Shown piece by piece: positions 1 to 9,351 of a stretch of DNA of 64,000 nt. The position numbers and the translations under genes were made by a program. The DNA comes from Vibrio sp. SCSIO 43136 (GTDB lineage: Bacteria > Pseudomonadota > Gammaproteobacteria > Enterobacterales > Vibrionaceae), in NCBI RefSeq assembly GCF_023716565.1, contig NZ_CP071849.1:992001-1056000 (forward strand), read 5' to 3'. The notes under the pieces are model-generated. The model saw only the letters and a program-made list of their open reading frames with translations, was not told the DNA's origin and ran no database searches. How positions within the stretch are numbered: position 1 is the stretch's first letter; each line of letters starts with the position of its first letter.

Positions 1-2
1 TT

Positions 3-398
3 GGCGATCAAAACGTGAGAGCCACATATCTTTACGACATCACCAGTACGCACAGTGGCCACGAAGTTCAGTTATACGTTAGCCAGCCTCTGGATTACGT
101 TTTCCGCCGTTTTGAACTCACGCCGTATTTACAGCTTGATTGGCGCGACAAAAAATTGTCAGGTCACCTATATAACGTCTCAGCGCAAGAAGCGGCAGCG
201 AGTGGCCTATCTCAATACAGCTCTGATTCTACGTTTACTTATAAAGCGGGGTTGATTGGACGCTATGATCTATCTCGGAAGCTGATTGTCGTGACCAAAG
301 CACAAGTAGAAGCTCACGAATACAACAGTCCTCTGGTGCAAAGAGATTACGGTTGGTCTTTAGAGTTTGCCGTCACCTACCAGTTTGCCGGCTACTAA
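3..398 (+). CDS. MipA/OmpV-like outer-membrane protein, C-terminal part
   Basis: The reading frame is open to the left edge of the window, so only the last ~131 residues are seen. It alternates short hydrophobic and charged stretches like transmembrane beta-strands and ends in an aromatic-rich strand (VTYQFAGY), typical of outer-membrane barrels. Repeated Y/F and R/D alternation resembles the MipA/OmpV family, but the family call is inferred from style rather than from a diagnostic motif. A strong rho-independent terminator follows directly. Confidence 0.6.
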   Translation, partial: GDQNVRATYLYDITSTHSGHEVQLYVSQPLDYVFRRFELTPYLQLDWRDKKLSGHLYNVSAQEAAASGLSQYSSDSTFTYKAGLIGRYDLSRKLIVVTKAQVEAHEYNSPLVQRDYGWSLEFAVTYQFAGY

Positions 399-413
399 GT
401 ATGCAGACCTAAT

Positions 414-448
414 AAAAAACCGCTAAGCATCAAACTTAGCGGTTTTTT
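414..448 (+). terminator. Rho-independent terminator
   Basis: Perfect stem CCGCTAAG / CTTAGCGG with a 7-base loop, an A-run before and a T6 run after. It ends the outer-membrane protein gene and, because of the A-run, can also serve the convergent aldo/keto reductase gene. Confidence 0.9.
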
Positions 449-472
449 GTTTATCTCGTATATGGCAAGTGT

Positions 473-1378
473 CTATGGCACCCCATGTCCTTTAGATGCA
501 ACCCAAACTCGATACCACTGTTCGCGGGTTAGCTCTAGTGACAAACCTTCAACCGCTTGCTGTACACGCTCGATCTTGCCAGAGCCAATAATTGGCACCG
601 GCTTACTTGGCAGTCGCCTTACCCATGCATAAATCACTTGCTCTATGGATGCAGCGCCGATTTCTTTCGCAATCGACTCAAGCTCTTTACGAAGACGAAC
701 CAACTGCTCTGATTGCCCATTAAAGATTTCACCACCTGCAAGGCATGACCATGCCATTGGACGGATTCGTTCCATCTGTAATTGGTCAAGTGTGCCATCA
801 TGCACTACATCGAAGTTCACTGGATTAATTTCTACCTGGTTGGTCACCAACGCCTTACTTAAGCGAGACTGCAACAAAGAGAATTGGCTTGGAGTAAAGT
901 TAGACACACCAAAATGCTTCACTTTACCTACTTTAAGAAGCTCTCCAAAAGCTTCAGCAACTTCGTCTGCATCCATCAACGCATCAGGACGATGAATCAG
1001 CAGTACATCAATTTCATCGATACCCAAGCGTTGAAGTGAATTATCAACTGAGGTGAAAATATGCTTTTTGCTGGTGTCGTAATGATTAATTTTGCGCTCA
1101 GGATGGGCAGCCGTTAGGTTGATATCGCATTTGGTTACTATCTCGAGTTGTTTGCGAACGCTTGGTTCAAGCGCAAGCGCTTCACCAAATAGCTGCTCAC
1201 ATTGATAACCACCATAAATATCAGCATGGTCTACCGTTGTAATACCAAGATCTAAGTGCTGCTTTAGAAAAGTTAGACGCTGTTGAGGTGTCATTCCCCA
1301 TTCCGCCAATCGCCAATACCCTTGTACGAGTTCTGAAAACTCAGGGCCCTGGTTGGCCATTGCTAGTTTGCTAACCAT
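473..1378 (-). CDS. ydhF: YdhF-type aldo/keto reductase
   Basis: Predicted NAD(P)H-dependent oxidoreductase of the aldo/keto reductase superfamily (TIM barrel). The sequence carries the family features: DHADIYGGYQCE (catalytic Asp/Tyr region near residues 48-59), the LLIHRPDALMDADEVA strand-helix with the catalytic His, HFGVSNFTPSQFSLLQ, the GSGKIERVQ nucleotide-binding loop near the C terminus, and the ending HGVP. Length of 301 residues matches E. coli YdhF (298). A longer frame exists, but ATG at 1378 is preferred because GGAG lies 8 bases upstream. It is divergent from the amylase gene. Physiological substrate unknown. Confidence 0.92.
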   Translation of the reverse strand: MVSKLAMANQGPEFSELVQGYWRLAEWGMTPQQRLTFLKQHLDLGITTVDHADIYGGYQCEQLFGEALALEPSVRKQLEIVTKCDINLTAAHPERKINHYDTSKKHIFTSVDNSLQRLGIDEIDVLLIHRPDALMDADEVAEAFGELLKVGKVKHFGVSNFTPSQFSLLQSRLSKALVTNQVEINPVNFDVVHDGTLDQLQMERIRPMAWSCLAGGEIFNGQSEQLVRLRKELESIAKEIGAASIEQVIYAWVRRLPSKPVPIIGSGKIERVQQAVEGLSLELTREQWYRVWVASKGHGVP

Positions 1379-1478
1379 GTTGCGTACTCCATTAATCACA
1401 ATTTGTGTTAATCCTATGGTGATTACCCATCTACAGCAACAATTATTAGATCTGGCTAACATAGCAATCTGTTCACAT

Positions 1479-1556
1479 CTACGCCCCTCAAGCCATTTTT
1501 ATGATCAAGGTTGTAGTTTGGGGCGTAGTGACTGCGAATGATGTATGAGCGCTCAT
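1479..1556. promoter_or_regulatory. Intergenic palindromes between ydhF and malS
   Basis: The 215-bp divergent intergenic region holds two inverted repeats. One is CTACGCCCC (1479-1487) with GGGGCGTAG (1520-1528). The other is a perfect palindrome ATGAGCGCTCAT (1545-1556). The second contains GGATGA on the reverse strand, the core of MalT boxes, which would fit a maltose-regulated amylase. This is a candidate only; no box spacing pattern was established. Confidence 0.4.
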
Positions 1557-1593
1557 CCCTAGTTACAATTTTACAAAAAATAGGGAAAGCACC

Positions 1594-3657
1594 ATGAAAC
1601 GTACATTACTTGCAGCCAGTGTTGCTATCGTAGCAAGCAACGCATTTGCTGAACCAAATATTACTATTGCGACATCGACCAATAGTCGCGATTTTCCATT
1701 AAGCGCAGACACTCCACTTGTGGTTCCACTTAACAAGTCCGAATACACCTTTACCATCAACGGTGTTGAAGGTAACTGCGTTGCTGAGGCCAATCAGAAA
1801 GTCAAATTCAATCGCCCACTATCATTAAACTGTGGCAGCCCAACAGAGCTTAAGTTTAAAGTACGTTTTAATGGTGATTATGCCTTTACCTACGATCAAA
1901 CCAATCAAACCATCGCCCTCAAGCGACAACCAAAGAAAAGTACTAACACAGAATTCAAGCGCCCACTGCCAAAAGTTGAGTGCGAAGTCTATTCGGGCGG
2001 CGAAGTCACCATCGCAGTAGGTCACGCATTTGCCGATGGCGAGCAAGTACGTGACGCATATAGTGGCCAACAAGCCAAAGTCGAAAATGGAAAAGTGGTA
2101 CTTACTCCAGCACCAAACAGTGGTGGCATCGTATTACTTGAATCTGTAGCGAAGCCCGTTGAGCAGAAAGCTGAAGAGTGGCGCAATGCCAACATCTACT
2201 TTGTGATGGTTGACCGTTTTAACAATGCCGATACCAGCAACGACAATAGTTATGGTCGTCATAAAGATGGGAAAGATGAAGTTGGAACTTTCCACGGCGG
2301 TGACTTAAAAGGTGTGATTGAAAAGCTAGATTACATCCAATCGCTAGGCACCACTGCCATTTGGCTTTCACCTATCGTTGAGCAGGTACACGGCTTTGTT
2401 GGGGGCGGTGATAAAGGCTCGTTCCCATTTTACGGTTACCACGGTTATTGGACACGAGACTTTACCAAGATCGACAATAACTTTGGCAACGATCAAGACT
2501 TAAAAACGTTAGTAGAGGAAGCGCATAAACGTGGCATCAAAGTGCTACTCGATGCGGTCGTTAACCACAGTGGCTATTCTACATTGGCAGATCTGCAACA
2601 CGATGGTATTGATGTTGTTTCGCCAGCCAGTAACTGGCCAAAACAATGGCAAGATTGGAAACCAAATTCCGGTGAAAACTGGCACAGCTACCACCAACAA
2701 GTGGACTACAACCACCAAAACTGGAGCCAGTGGTGGGGCCCAGATTGGGTAAGAGCAGGACTACCCGGTTATCAGGCTCCGGGCAGTTCAGATATCACCA
2801 AAGCACTGGCGGGCCTGCCTGACTTTATCACTGAATCAGACAAATTTGTAACACCTCCGAAATGGCTACTAGACAACCCAGGCACTCGCGTTACTCACAA
2901 AGAGAACTTTACCGTAAGCGATTACCTTATTGAATGGCAAAGTGATTGGGTAAAACGCTTTGGTATTGATGGTTTCCGAGTCGATACCGTTAAGCACGTT
3001 GAAGGTGACGTATGGAAACGACTGAAACAAGAAGCGACCCAAGCACTGGCACAATGGAAAAAAGACAATAATGCTGGTGATGAACCATTTTGGATGATGG
3101 GTGAAGTCTGGGGTCACAATGCTTATCGAAGCCCGTACTTCGATGACGGTTTTGATGCACTAATCAACTTTGATATGCAGAAAAAAATGGATAAAGGTGC
3201 CGCTTGTTTCTCACAAATGGAAGCAACCTATGCGGACTACGCTAACACCATACAAACCGAAAAAGATTTCAACCCAGTGAGTTACATTTCATCTCATGAT
3301 ACCGAACTGTTCTTTGGTCGATTCAAAGATATGGACATGCAGCGTTCTGCGGCAAATGCGTTACTACTCAGCCCAGGTGCTGTTCAGGTGTACTACGGCG
3401 ATGAAGTCGCTCGTAAGCCAGGACCTTATGCCGATGATTTCCATCAAAGCACACGTTCTGATATGGAATGGAAGCTAAACCAGGAACAAAGCGCCCTACT
3501 ACAACACTGGCAAACTCTTGGCCAATTCAGAAGTGCTCACCCTGCCGTAGGCGCAGGTGTACACCAACAGATAGATCAAGACAACGGCTATGCGTTTATG
3601 CGCAGTCTTGGTGACGACAAAGTCGTCATCTACTTTGCAGGTAAAGCTGCCAAATAG
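1594..3657 (+). CDS. malS: Periplasmic alpha-amylase, MalS type (GH13)
   Basis: Hydrolyses internal alpha-1,4 bonds of maltodextrins in the periplasm. The 687-residue protein starts with a Sec signal peptide (MKRTLLAASVAIVASNAFA). An N-terminal non-catalytic region of ~190 residues precedes a GH13 barrel beginning NIYFVMVDRFNNADTSND. Conserved regions are DAVVNH, GFRVDTVKH (nucleophile D464), MMGEVWGH (acid/base E504) and SSHD (D569), followed by YYGDE. The GTFHGGDLKG and GGGDKGSFPFYGYHGY segments match E. coli MalS (676 residues) closely. RBS AGGGA lies 8 bases before ATG. Likely maltose-regulated by analogy with E. coli malS. Confidence 0.95.
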   Translation: MKRTLLAASVAIVASNAFAEPNITIATSTNSRDFPLSADTPLVVPLNKSEYTFTINGVEGNCVAEANQKVKFNRPLSLNCGSPTELKFKVRFNGDYAFTYDQTNQTIALKRQPKKSTNTEFKRPLPKVECEVYSGGEVTIAVGHAFADGEQVRDAYSGQQAKVENGKVVLTPAPNSGGIVLLESVAKPVEQKAEEWRNANIYFVMVDRFNNADTSNDNSYGRHKDGKDEVGTFHGGDLKGVIEKLDYIQSLGTTAIWLSPIVEQVHGFVGGGDKGSFPFYGYHGYWTRDFTKIDNNFGNDQDLKTLVEEAHKRGIKVLLDAVVNHSGYSTLADLQHDGIDVVSPASNWPKQWQDWKPNSGENWHSYHQQVDYNHQNWSQWWGPDWVRAGLPGYQAPGSSDITKALAGLPDFITESDKFVTPPKWLLDNPGTRVTHKENFTVSDYLIEWQSDWVKRFGIDGFRVDTVKHVEGDVWKRLKQEATQALAQWKKDNNAGDEPFWMMGEVWGHNAYRSPYFDDGFDALINFDMQKKMDKGAACFSQMEATYADYANTIQTEKDFNPVSYISSHDTELFFGRFKDMDMQRSAANALLLSPGAVQVYYGDEVARKPGPYADDFHQSTRSDMEWKLNQEQSALLQHWQTLGQFRSAHPAVGAGVHQQIDQDNGYAFMRSLGDDKVVIYFAGKAAK

Positions 3658-3679
3658 ACAGACACTAAAGTAAGAAATT

Positions 3680-3723
3680 GGCGCCCACTGTGCCTGCCTT
3701 GATGCATGGTGGGTGTCTTTTTT
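3680..3723 (+). terminator. Probable terminator after malS
   Basis: GCGCCCAC (3681-3688) can pair with GTGGGTGT (3709-3716) using G-U pairs, followed by a run of T. The long loop makes this weaker than the other terminators here. Confidence 0.5.
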
Positions 3724-3969
3724 CTTTCGAAACTAGCTCAAGGGCACCGCCCTCAATTATTGCGTTTTCTAACACACTATTGCTTTGCTAAATCTGATTG
3801 GCTAACTATGCTTTTTATAGAAAAGTCATTTGTGTGATGTGAGATGCGCTTGAAAGTTTCTTTATATAACAGTTTTCACAACGTACTGTGGGAACGTTCA
3901 CATTTACTGTGGCAAATTAGCGATATTTTGTTACAGTATCGCCGTTAAATTCTCCATTGGTTTTAGTTA
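3724..3969. other. Intergenic leader of the HD-GYP gene
   Basis: About 250 bp with no ORF. It must hold the promoter of the downstream gene. I see no clear regulator site, only AT-rich tracts. Confidence 0.5.
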
Positions 3970-5166
3970 ATGCAGTTCAATCCAGACAATTCTATCAAAA
4001 TCGCAATCTCTGATGTTCAACTCGGCATGTTTGTTACAGCTATCGAACAAAGTGAACGCGTTAACCTTGCAAACGCTGGTCGAGTGTCGTCTCAAGCAGG
4101 CATCTCTCAACTGCATAAAAGTGGGGTTAAATTTGTGTGGGTAGACGAGTCGCTTTCTTCTAAAAAATGTACGTTCAAACCCGTGCCTGTTGAAGTTAAG
4201 GTCGAAGAACCGCAACCAGTTGCGAGAAAACCTTTGGGCGATCGCTCGATTCGCAACAAAAAAGCCAAGCAACTCATCACAGAGGCCCGTGGCCTTGCTC
4301 AGAAAATCTTAAACGAGACCTTCAACGGTAAGCCGATCGACCTTGGCCCTATCGATGATTGGGCTGACGATGTTATCGACACGATATTGGTCGACCCAGA
4401 TGCCATCAAATGTGTATCTGCGTTGCGCAGCAAAGATACTTACCTGCTCGAGCACTCTGTCAATGTCGCATGCTTGCTAGTAACGTTTGGTAAGTTTTTA
4501 GAGTTTGATAAAGACACGCTGAAACACCTTGCCGTAGGCGGTATCTTGCATGATATCGGCAAGATTAAAGTCGATGACAAAGTGCTGAACAAACCAGGCA
4601 AACTCACTGCCGATGAGTTTGAACACATGAAGAAACATCAAGTGTTTGCTGAAGAGATCATTCCTACCGTTCAGGGCTTGAATGAGATCAGCAAAAACGT
4701 CTGCTTGATGCACCATGAAAAACTGGATGGAAACGGTTACCCGAATGGTTTAAAGGGTGAAGAGATCCCTATTTACGGCCGTATGAGCTGTATCGTCGAT
4801 ATCTATGACGCCTTAACCGCTCAGCGTTGTTATAAAGAAGGCATGAGTTCAGCTGAAGCCTTTAAGATCTTACTCAGTCTGACACCTTTCCATCTCGATC
4901 AGGAACTGGTATATAAGTTTATCAACTGCATCGGTGTTTACCCTGTAGGCTCTATTGTTGAGCTCAGTGACGGCAAAGTCGGCATAGTATGGACAACCAA
5001 CGAACAACAAGCACTAAAGCCAGAAGTAAAAGTGTTTTACTCGCGACGTTACAAACGCTTTACTGATGTGAGCTTCATTGACTTGAAGCGTTCTGAGCTC
5101 AAGATTACCAAGGCAATAGCCCCGAGTAACCTAGAAGTAGACGCTACTGCGTTCTTTGATTCGTAA
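3970..5166 (+). CDS. HD-GYP cyclic-di-GMP phosphodiesterase with DUF3391 N-terminus
   Basis: Predicted to hydrolyse c-di-GMP and so influence motility and biofilm. The first ~130 residues fit a DUF3391-type N-terminal domain. From ~150 comes an HD-GYP domain: HSVNVA, then GGILHDIGKIKVDD (metal ligands H194, D195), HQVFAEEI, LMHHEKLDGNGYP (H248, H249, E250; GYP-type loop 253-258), and the IVDIYDALTAQRCYK helix. All key metal and GYP residues are present, so activity is expected. It is cytosolic, with no membrane segments. It is convergent with the histidine kinase gene; both share the terminator between them. Confidence 0.93.
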   Translation: MQFNPDNSIKIAISDVQLGMFVTAIEQSERVNLANAGRVSSQAGISQLHKSGVKFVWVDESLSSKKCTFKPVPVEVKVEEPQPVARKPLGDRSIRNKKAKQLITEARGLAQKILNETFNGKPIDLGPIDDWADDVIDTILVDPDAIKCVSALRSKDTYLLEHSVNVACLLVTFGKFLEFDKDTLKHLAVGGILHDIGKIKVDDKVLNKPGKLTADEFEHMKKHQVFAEEIIPTVQGLNEISKNVCLMHHEKLDGNGYPNGLKGEEIPIYGRMSCIVDIYDALTAQRCYKEGMSSAEAFKILLSLTPFHLDQELVYKFINCIGVYPVGSIVELSDGKVGIVWTTNEQQALKPEVKVFYSRRYKRFTDVSFIDLKRSELKITKAIAPSNLEVDATAFFDS

Positions 5167-5197
5167 AAAAAGCGCTCAGAAGAGCGCTTTTTTTATC
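5164..5197. terminator. Bidirectional terminator
   Basis: A7-AGCGCTC-AGAA-GAGCGCT-T7. The symmetric A and T runs let it terminate both the HD-GYP gene (+) and the histidine kinase gene (-). Confidence 0.92.
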
Positions 5198-7265
5198 GTT
5201 CATTGAAGGTACTAGGCAGCTCCAACATCAAGTGAAAGCCCGATTGATACTCTTTAACCCAGCGAATATCACCCCCGAGCTTTTGCGTCACTAAGTTGTA
5301 GACATAGTGCATACCTAAGCCAGAACTACCTTCAATTCGATTAGAAGTGACAAATGGCTCAAACAGGCGACTACCAACGTCATCGCTTACCCCCTGCCCA
5401 TTGTCTTGATAATCAATAATCACTCGTTGCTCGTTGAGCTTGGCAGTAACCACTATTTTACCACTAACTCCCTCTTCAAAACCGTGGGTTATGGAGTTAG
5501 TCAAAAGCTCAGTCAATATGGTAATCAACACCTGCGGGTAGCTTGTCAGGACAATCGTATCATCTACTTCGCACACAATGTCGACGTTGTCAGGCCGATT
5601 GAGTAGATAGGCACACATGTCATCCAACAATGAACGTAAATGTACTTCACTTACCTGTCCGTAATCTCCATCAACCGACACCAACTTAAACTTGCCGATC
5701 AGTGTCGACACTCGTTCCAAGCTGCTGCCGATCACATTGAGACTTTCGTGATTGTTATCCAGGAATTTGACCAAAACATCTTTTCTTAACTTACCCTCAT
5801 CGACATCTTTGATAAGAGAGCGGTTCTTTTCGTCCATGTGACTTGCAATAGTCAGAGCGCTACCTAAAGGCGTATTGATCTCGTGAGCCACACCTGCCAC
5901 TAAGTTGCCCATCGAAGCCATTTTCTCAGATTCAACCAACTTATCTTGCATTCGAGCCAAATTTTGCATCGATTGCTGTAGTTCTTGAGTACGTTCTTCA
6001 ACTTTAAGCTCTAACGTGTGGTTAAGCGTTTCTAGCTCATGGTTTAACTCTACCTGACGAAGCTGCGCATGCTCCTTTTCCTTAATTTGCGCTTTAAGTT
6101 CCCGAGTAAATCCATCCAGTTTATCCATGAAGTGATTGAAAAATTGGCCAAGTTTACCTAGCTCATCATTAGATTGATGCGCACCTTCTATTCTCACGCT
6201 GTAGTCTCGCTGTGACGCGGCTTTAATCGCCGTCATGATCGAACTTAACGGCTGTACGATGGAGCGACTGAGTAGCAAGTTTGAAGGAATAACAATGGCG
6301 ATAGAAATAGCCAAAACTATCAAATTAAAACGAGTAAACTGGTCCAGCGGTTGGTAAAGCTCATCTGTGTAAGTGGAAGATACGATGTACCAGCCGAACT
6401 CTTCCAAATAGCTGAAATTTGCCAGCTTTTCTCGATATTCCGGTTCTTGTGGATTTCGCCAAGTATAAAAAAGAGTCCCTTCCTTTCGTTTGATGATGTC
6501 CTGTACAAACGCATAACCGTTCGAGTCTTTCGTTTGATAGAAGTTGCCAGACAAAAAAGGGTGAACAATAAAGTTTCCCTGTTGATCTATTACATAGGTG
6601 TATCCAGACTCGCCAAATTTGTAGTCTTTTACTGAGGCTTCAAAATCAGAGATATTGACCAAATCATTGAATTCTGAGCGATAGGAAGAAGCCGAAATGA
6701 TCCAGTCCCAAGGCTCAAAGTAGACCATGTATAAAGCTTTCGGCCGCATGACTTGCTCATCAGGGTTTTTCCATTCGTACTCAATATACCCCTCTTTCAT
6801 AACCATCTGTTGCTGAATGAACTCAAAGTCTGCGAGGCTAACATTAAGTAACTGTTGTTTAGGGTGGACACGAATCATCCCCTTAGAATCGACAACATAT
6901 GGATAACCGCTCTGCCCAATCACCTGCCCTACTAATGCGCTTGCTGCCCTTATTTTCGCTTCACCTTCGGATATTTCACCTACTTGAAATGCCTGATACG
7001 CCCTTTCAACATTTTGATAGTTCACCTGAGAAATGGTGTACAGATGGTTCCTAACAGTGAGTTTTGCTGCTGTTTCGATTTGATTTTCTATGGCATGCGT
7101 CGAGCGACTCAGCTCTTTTTCGACGCTTTGCTGCATCGAATGGCGAACCATAAAGTAAAGAGAGAAATCAGCAGCGTTTAAGACCAACAGAAACAAAAGT
7201 AGATAGCCAAACATCAGTCTATTTCTGATCTTTAGTCGGCGCAGCAAGTGTTGGATTTGATTCAT
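5193..7265 (-). CDS. Sensor histidine kinase with tandem Cache modules
   Basis: Membrane sensor kinase of 690 residues. One transmembrane helix near the N terminus (MFGYLLLFLLVLNAADFSL) precedes a periplasmic region with two repeated sCache-like units (the YPYVVDSKGMIRVHP and YTYVIDQQGNFIVHP motifs). A second helix (FNLIVLAISIAIVIPSNLLL), a HAMP segment, a coiled coil and a kinase core follow. The H-box MGNLVAGVAHEINTPL carries phospho-acceptor H461; N-box ELLTNSITHGF, G1 DNGQGV and G2 SSGLGMHYVYNLV are intact. ATG at 7265 is chosen (GAGG 8 bases upstream) over an upstream TTG at 7334. No response regulator is adjacent, so it is an orphan kinase. Confidence 0.92.
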   Translation of the reverse strand: MNQIQHLLRRLKIRNRLMFGYLLLFLLVLNAADFSLYFMVRHSMQQSVEKELSRSTHAIENQIETAAKLTVRNHLYTISQVNYQNVERAYQAFQVGEISEGEAKIRAASALVGQVIGQSGYPYVVDSKGMIRVHPKQQLLNVSLADFEFIQQQMVMKEGYIEYEWKNPDEQVMRPKALYMVYFEPWDWIISASSYRSEFNDLVNISDFEASVKDYKFGESGYTYVIDQQGNFIVHPFLSGNFYQTKDSNGYAFVQDIIKRKEGTLFYTWRNPQEPEYREKLANFSYLEEFGWYIVSSTYTDELYQPLDQFTRFNLIVLAISIAIVIPSNLLLSRSIVQPLSSIMTAIKAASQRDYSVRIEGAHQSNDELGKLGQFFNHFMDKLDGFTRELKAQIKEKEHAQLRQVELNHELETLNHTLELKVEERTQELQQSMQNLARMQDKLVESEKMASMGNLVAGVAHEINTPLGSALTIASHMDEKNRSLIKDVDEGKLRKDVLVKFLDNNHESLNVIGSSLERVSTLIGKFKLVSVDGDYGQVSEVHLRSLLDDMCAYLLNRPDNVDIVCEVDDTIVLTSYPQVLITILTELLTNSITHGFEEGVSGKIVVTAKLNEQRVIIDYQDNGQGVSDDVGSRLFEPFVTSNRIEGSSGLGMHYVYNLVTQKLGGDIRWVKEYQSGFHLMLELPSTFNER

Positions 7266-7435
7266 CAAAGCATCCTCTATCACCCTATAAGTATAGGAGC
7301 TATTGGCGATTTCATGCTTTATCTTCGAGCTCAACTAAAGAAAGATTCCAAAACAGTGTAAAGATCTCAATCACTAGGCAACAGGTGTGATATGGTCGCC
7401 TGGCAAAACTTGATTCATCTAGATAGGGACGACGA

Positions 7436-9277
7436 ATGAAGCCAACGGAATATCTTGAGCAGTTAGATAATCACTACCTTTCACTTCATCATGCAAAAGA
7501 AAATGCTTTTTGGCATAACTACATGGACTTAAGCGGCGAGAAGCAAGACCTCGCCAACGCGGATACGGAACTTAGCGAATACCTTAGCGACCCATCCAAC
7601 ATTGCCACTACTCGCAATTACCTTGAGCAAGCGAAGAATATCCAAGACCCACAAGAGCGCAAACTCACTTCACAAGCGTTACAAGGCTGGCTCACCATGT
7701 TTGAAGCCTACGCTATCGAATCTGAAGCGGGTAGAAAGTTAAGGGCTGAGATCATCGCCTTTACTAGCGAGATCTTCGAAAAGAAAAAACATCACACCCT
7801 GTTTTACACCGATGAGAATGGCGAGCAGATAGAAGCTTCGTTACCTGTCTTGGCATCAAACATTCATACCAGTGACAGCGAAGTAGTACGTCAATCTTCC
7901 CACCAAGCATTGCTCGATTTAGAACAATGGGTGTTGGCCAATGGCTACCTTGATCTGGTTAAAATGCGCAATAAGTTTGCACGAGAATTAGGTTTTAAAA
8001 ACTATTTCGAATACACGGTAAATAAGATTGAGCACATATCGACTCAGACCCTGTTTTCGATGTTAGATAGCTTCGAGCAAGCCACCCGAGACACCAACTT
8101 TGCCAGCCAGAAACACCTTTCTGAGCAAAAAGGACCACAAGTGCTCAAGGGGTACAACTTTGTATACGCCTTCAGTGGTGACAGTCAACGTAAGCTCGAT
8201 CAATATGTACCTTTTTCCAAATCATTGCGACGTTGGGTCGAGTCCTTTGGCCGTTTAAATATTGAGTTTTGTGACGCTGAATTGACTCTAGACCTCCTCG
8301 ATCGCAAAGGTAAGTTTCCCAATGGGTTTTGCCACGGACCAAATCCTGGCTATTACAAAGGTGACGAATGGATTGCCGCTAAAGTTAACTTCACTAGCAA
8401 TGCCAAACCTGACCAAGTCGGTAGCGGCTATGATGGTATCAACACTCTTTTCCATGAAGGCGGGCATGCGGCGCACTTTTCTAACATGCGGATGAACTCG
8501 CCTTGTTTCTCCCATGAGTTTGCACCTATGTCGATGGCATACGCAGAAACCCAATCAATGTTCTGCGATAGCTTGCTAGGCGATGCTGACTGGCTCAAGC
8601 GTTATGCATTTAACGATCAAGGCGAAGTGGTGCCAGATGCCCTACTGAAAGAGATTATCGACAGCAAGCAACCATTCAAAGCCTATACAGAACGCAGCCT
8701 AATGGTGGTGTCTTATTTTGAAAGTGCTCTTTATGAAATGGACGAATCCCAGCTAACTGCGGACAACGTCACAAGACTTGCACGCCAAGTGGAGAAGAAA
8801 ATCCTTGGCCTCGAATGCAGTCACCGACCTGTGATAGCCGTACCTCACATCCTAGGCGATGATTCCGCCTGTTGCTACCACGGCTATCTGCTCGCAAATA
8901 TGGCGGTTTATCAAACCCGAGCCTTTTTTACCAACAAGTACGGCTATCTAACAGATAACCCAAATATCGGCCCAGAACTTGCCAAGCACTACTGGTTAAA
9001 AGGCAATAGCCAATCTCATCATGAAAGCATCATGAGCCTCACTAACCAAGAATTTAGCAGCCAATTTCTTGCTGATGCGTGCAATCTAAGCCCTGAAGCG
9101 GCGTGGGCTGCTGAGGAACAAAAAATCATTCAATCAAGTAGTCGCCCGCAAACACCACCGAGCCCGCTCAATGCGACTATCAAAATCATTGATGGTGACA
9201 CTCTGCTGGCGAACAATGCCAAATCAGATCAAGAGATGTTCGAGCAATTTGAACAGTACATAGAAAAGACTTACTAA
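7436..9277 (+). CDS. M3-family zinc oligoendopeptidase (PepF-like)
   Basis: Cytosolic metallopeptidase that cleaves short peptides. The 613-residue length fits the M3 oligoendopeptidase F group. The zinc motif HEGGH is at residues 340-344 within LFHEGGHAAHFSNM, and the distal Glu ligand is expected in FAPMSMAYAETQSMF just downstream. The helical N-terminal domain includes the EARKLRAEI-type and KMRNKFARELGFKNYFEY segments typical of PepF-like enzymes. There is no signal peptide. It is monocistronic, with its own terminator. Confidence 0.92.
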   Translation: MKPTEYLEQLDNHYLSLHHAKENAFWHNYMDLSGEKQDLANADTELSEYLSDPSNIATTRNYLEQAKNIQDPQERKLTSQALQGWLTMFEAYAIESEAGRKLRAEIIAFTSEIFEKKKHHTLFYTDENGEQIEASLPVLASNIHTSDSEVVRQSSHQALLDLEQWVLANGYLDLVKMRNKFARELGFKNYFEYTVNKIEHISTQTLFSMLDSFEQATRDTNFASQKHLSEQKGPQVLKGYNFVYAFSGDSQRKLDQYVPFSKSLRRWVESFGRLNIEFCDAELTLDLLDRKGKFPNGFCHGPNPGYYKGDEWIAAKVNFTSNAKPDQVGSGYDGINTLFHEGGHAAHFSNMRMNSPCFSHEFAPMSMAYAETQSMFCDSLLGDADWLKRYAFNDQGEVVPDALLKEIIDSKQPFKAYTERSLMVVSYFESALYEMDESQLTADNVTRLARQVEKKILGLECSHRPVIAVPHILGDDSACCYHGYLLANMAVYQTRAFFTNKYGYLTDNPNIGPELAKHYWLKGNSQSHHESIMSLTNQEFSSQFLADACNLSPEAAWAAEEQKIIQSSSRPQTPPSPLNATIKIIDGDTLLANNAKSDQEMFEQFEQYIEKTY

Positions 9278-9296
9278 CGTACACTCTATGAGACAC

Positions 9297-9335
9297 GAAA
9301 AAGGGCTTTACTAACAAGTAAAGCCCTTTGTTTAT
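9297..9335. terminator. Bidirectional terminator
   Basis: AAAGGGCTTTA (9300-9310) pairs with TAAAGCCCTTT (9319-9329), 11 bp perfect, between the convergent peptidase and LysE genes. Confidence 0.9.
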
Positions 9336-9351
9336 TAGAGTCGTACAGTAC

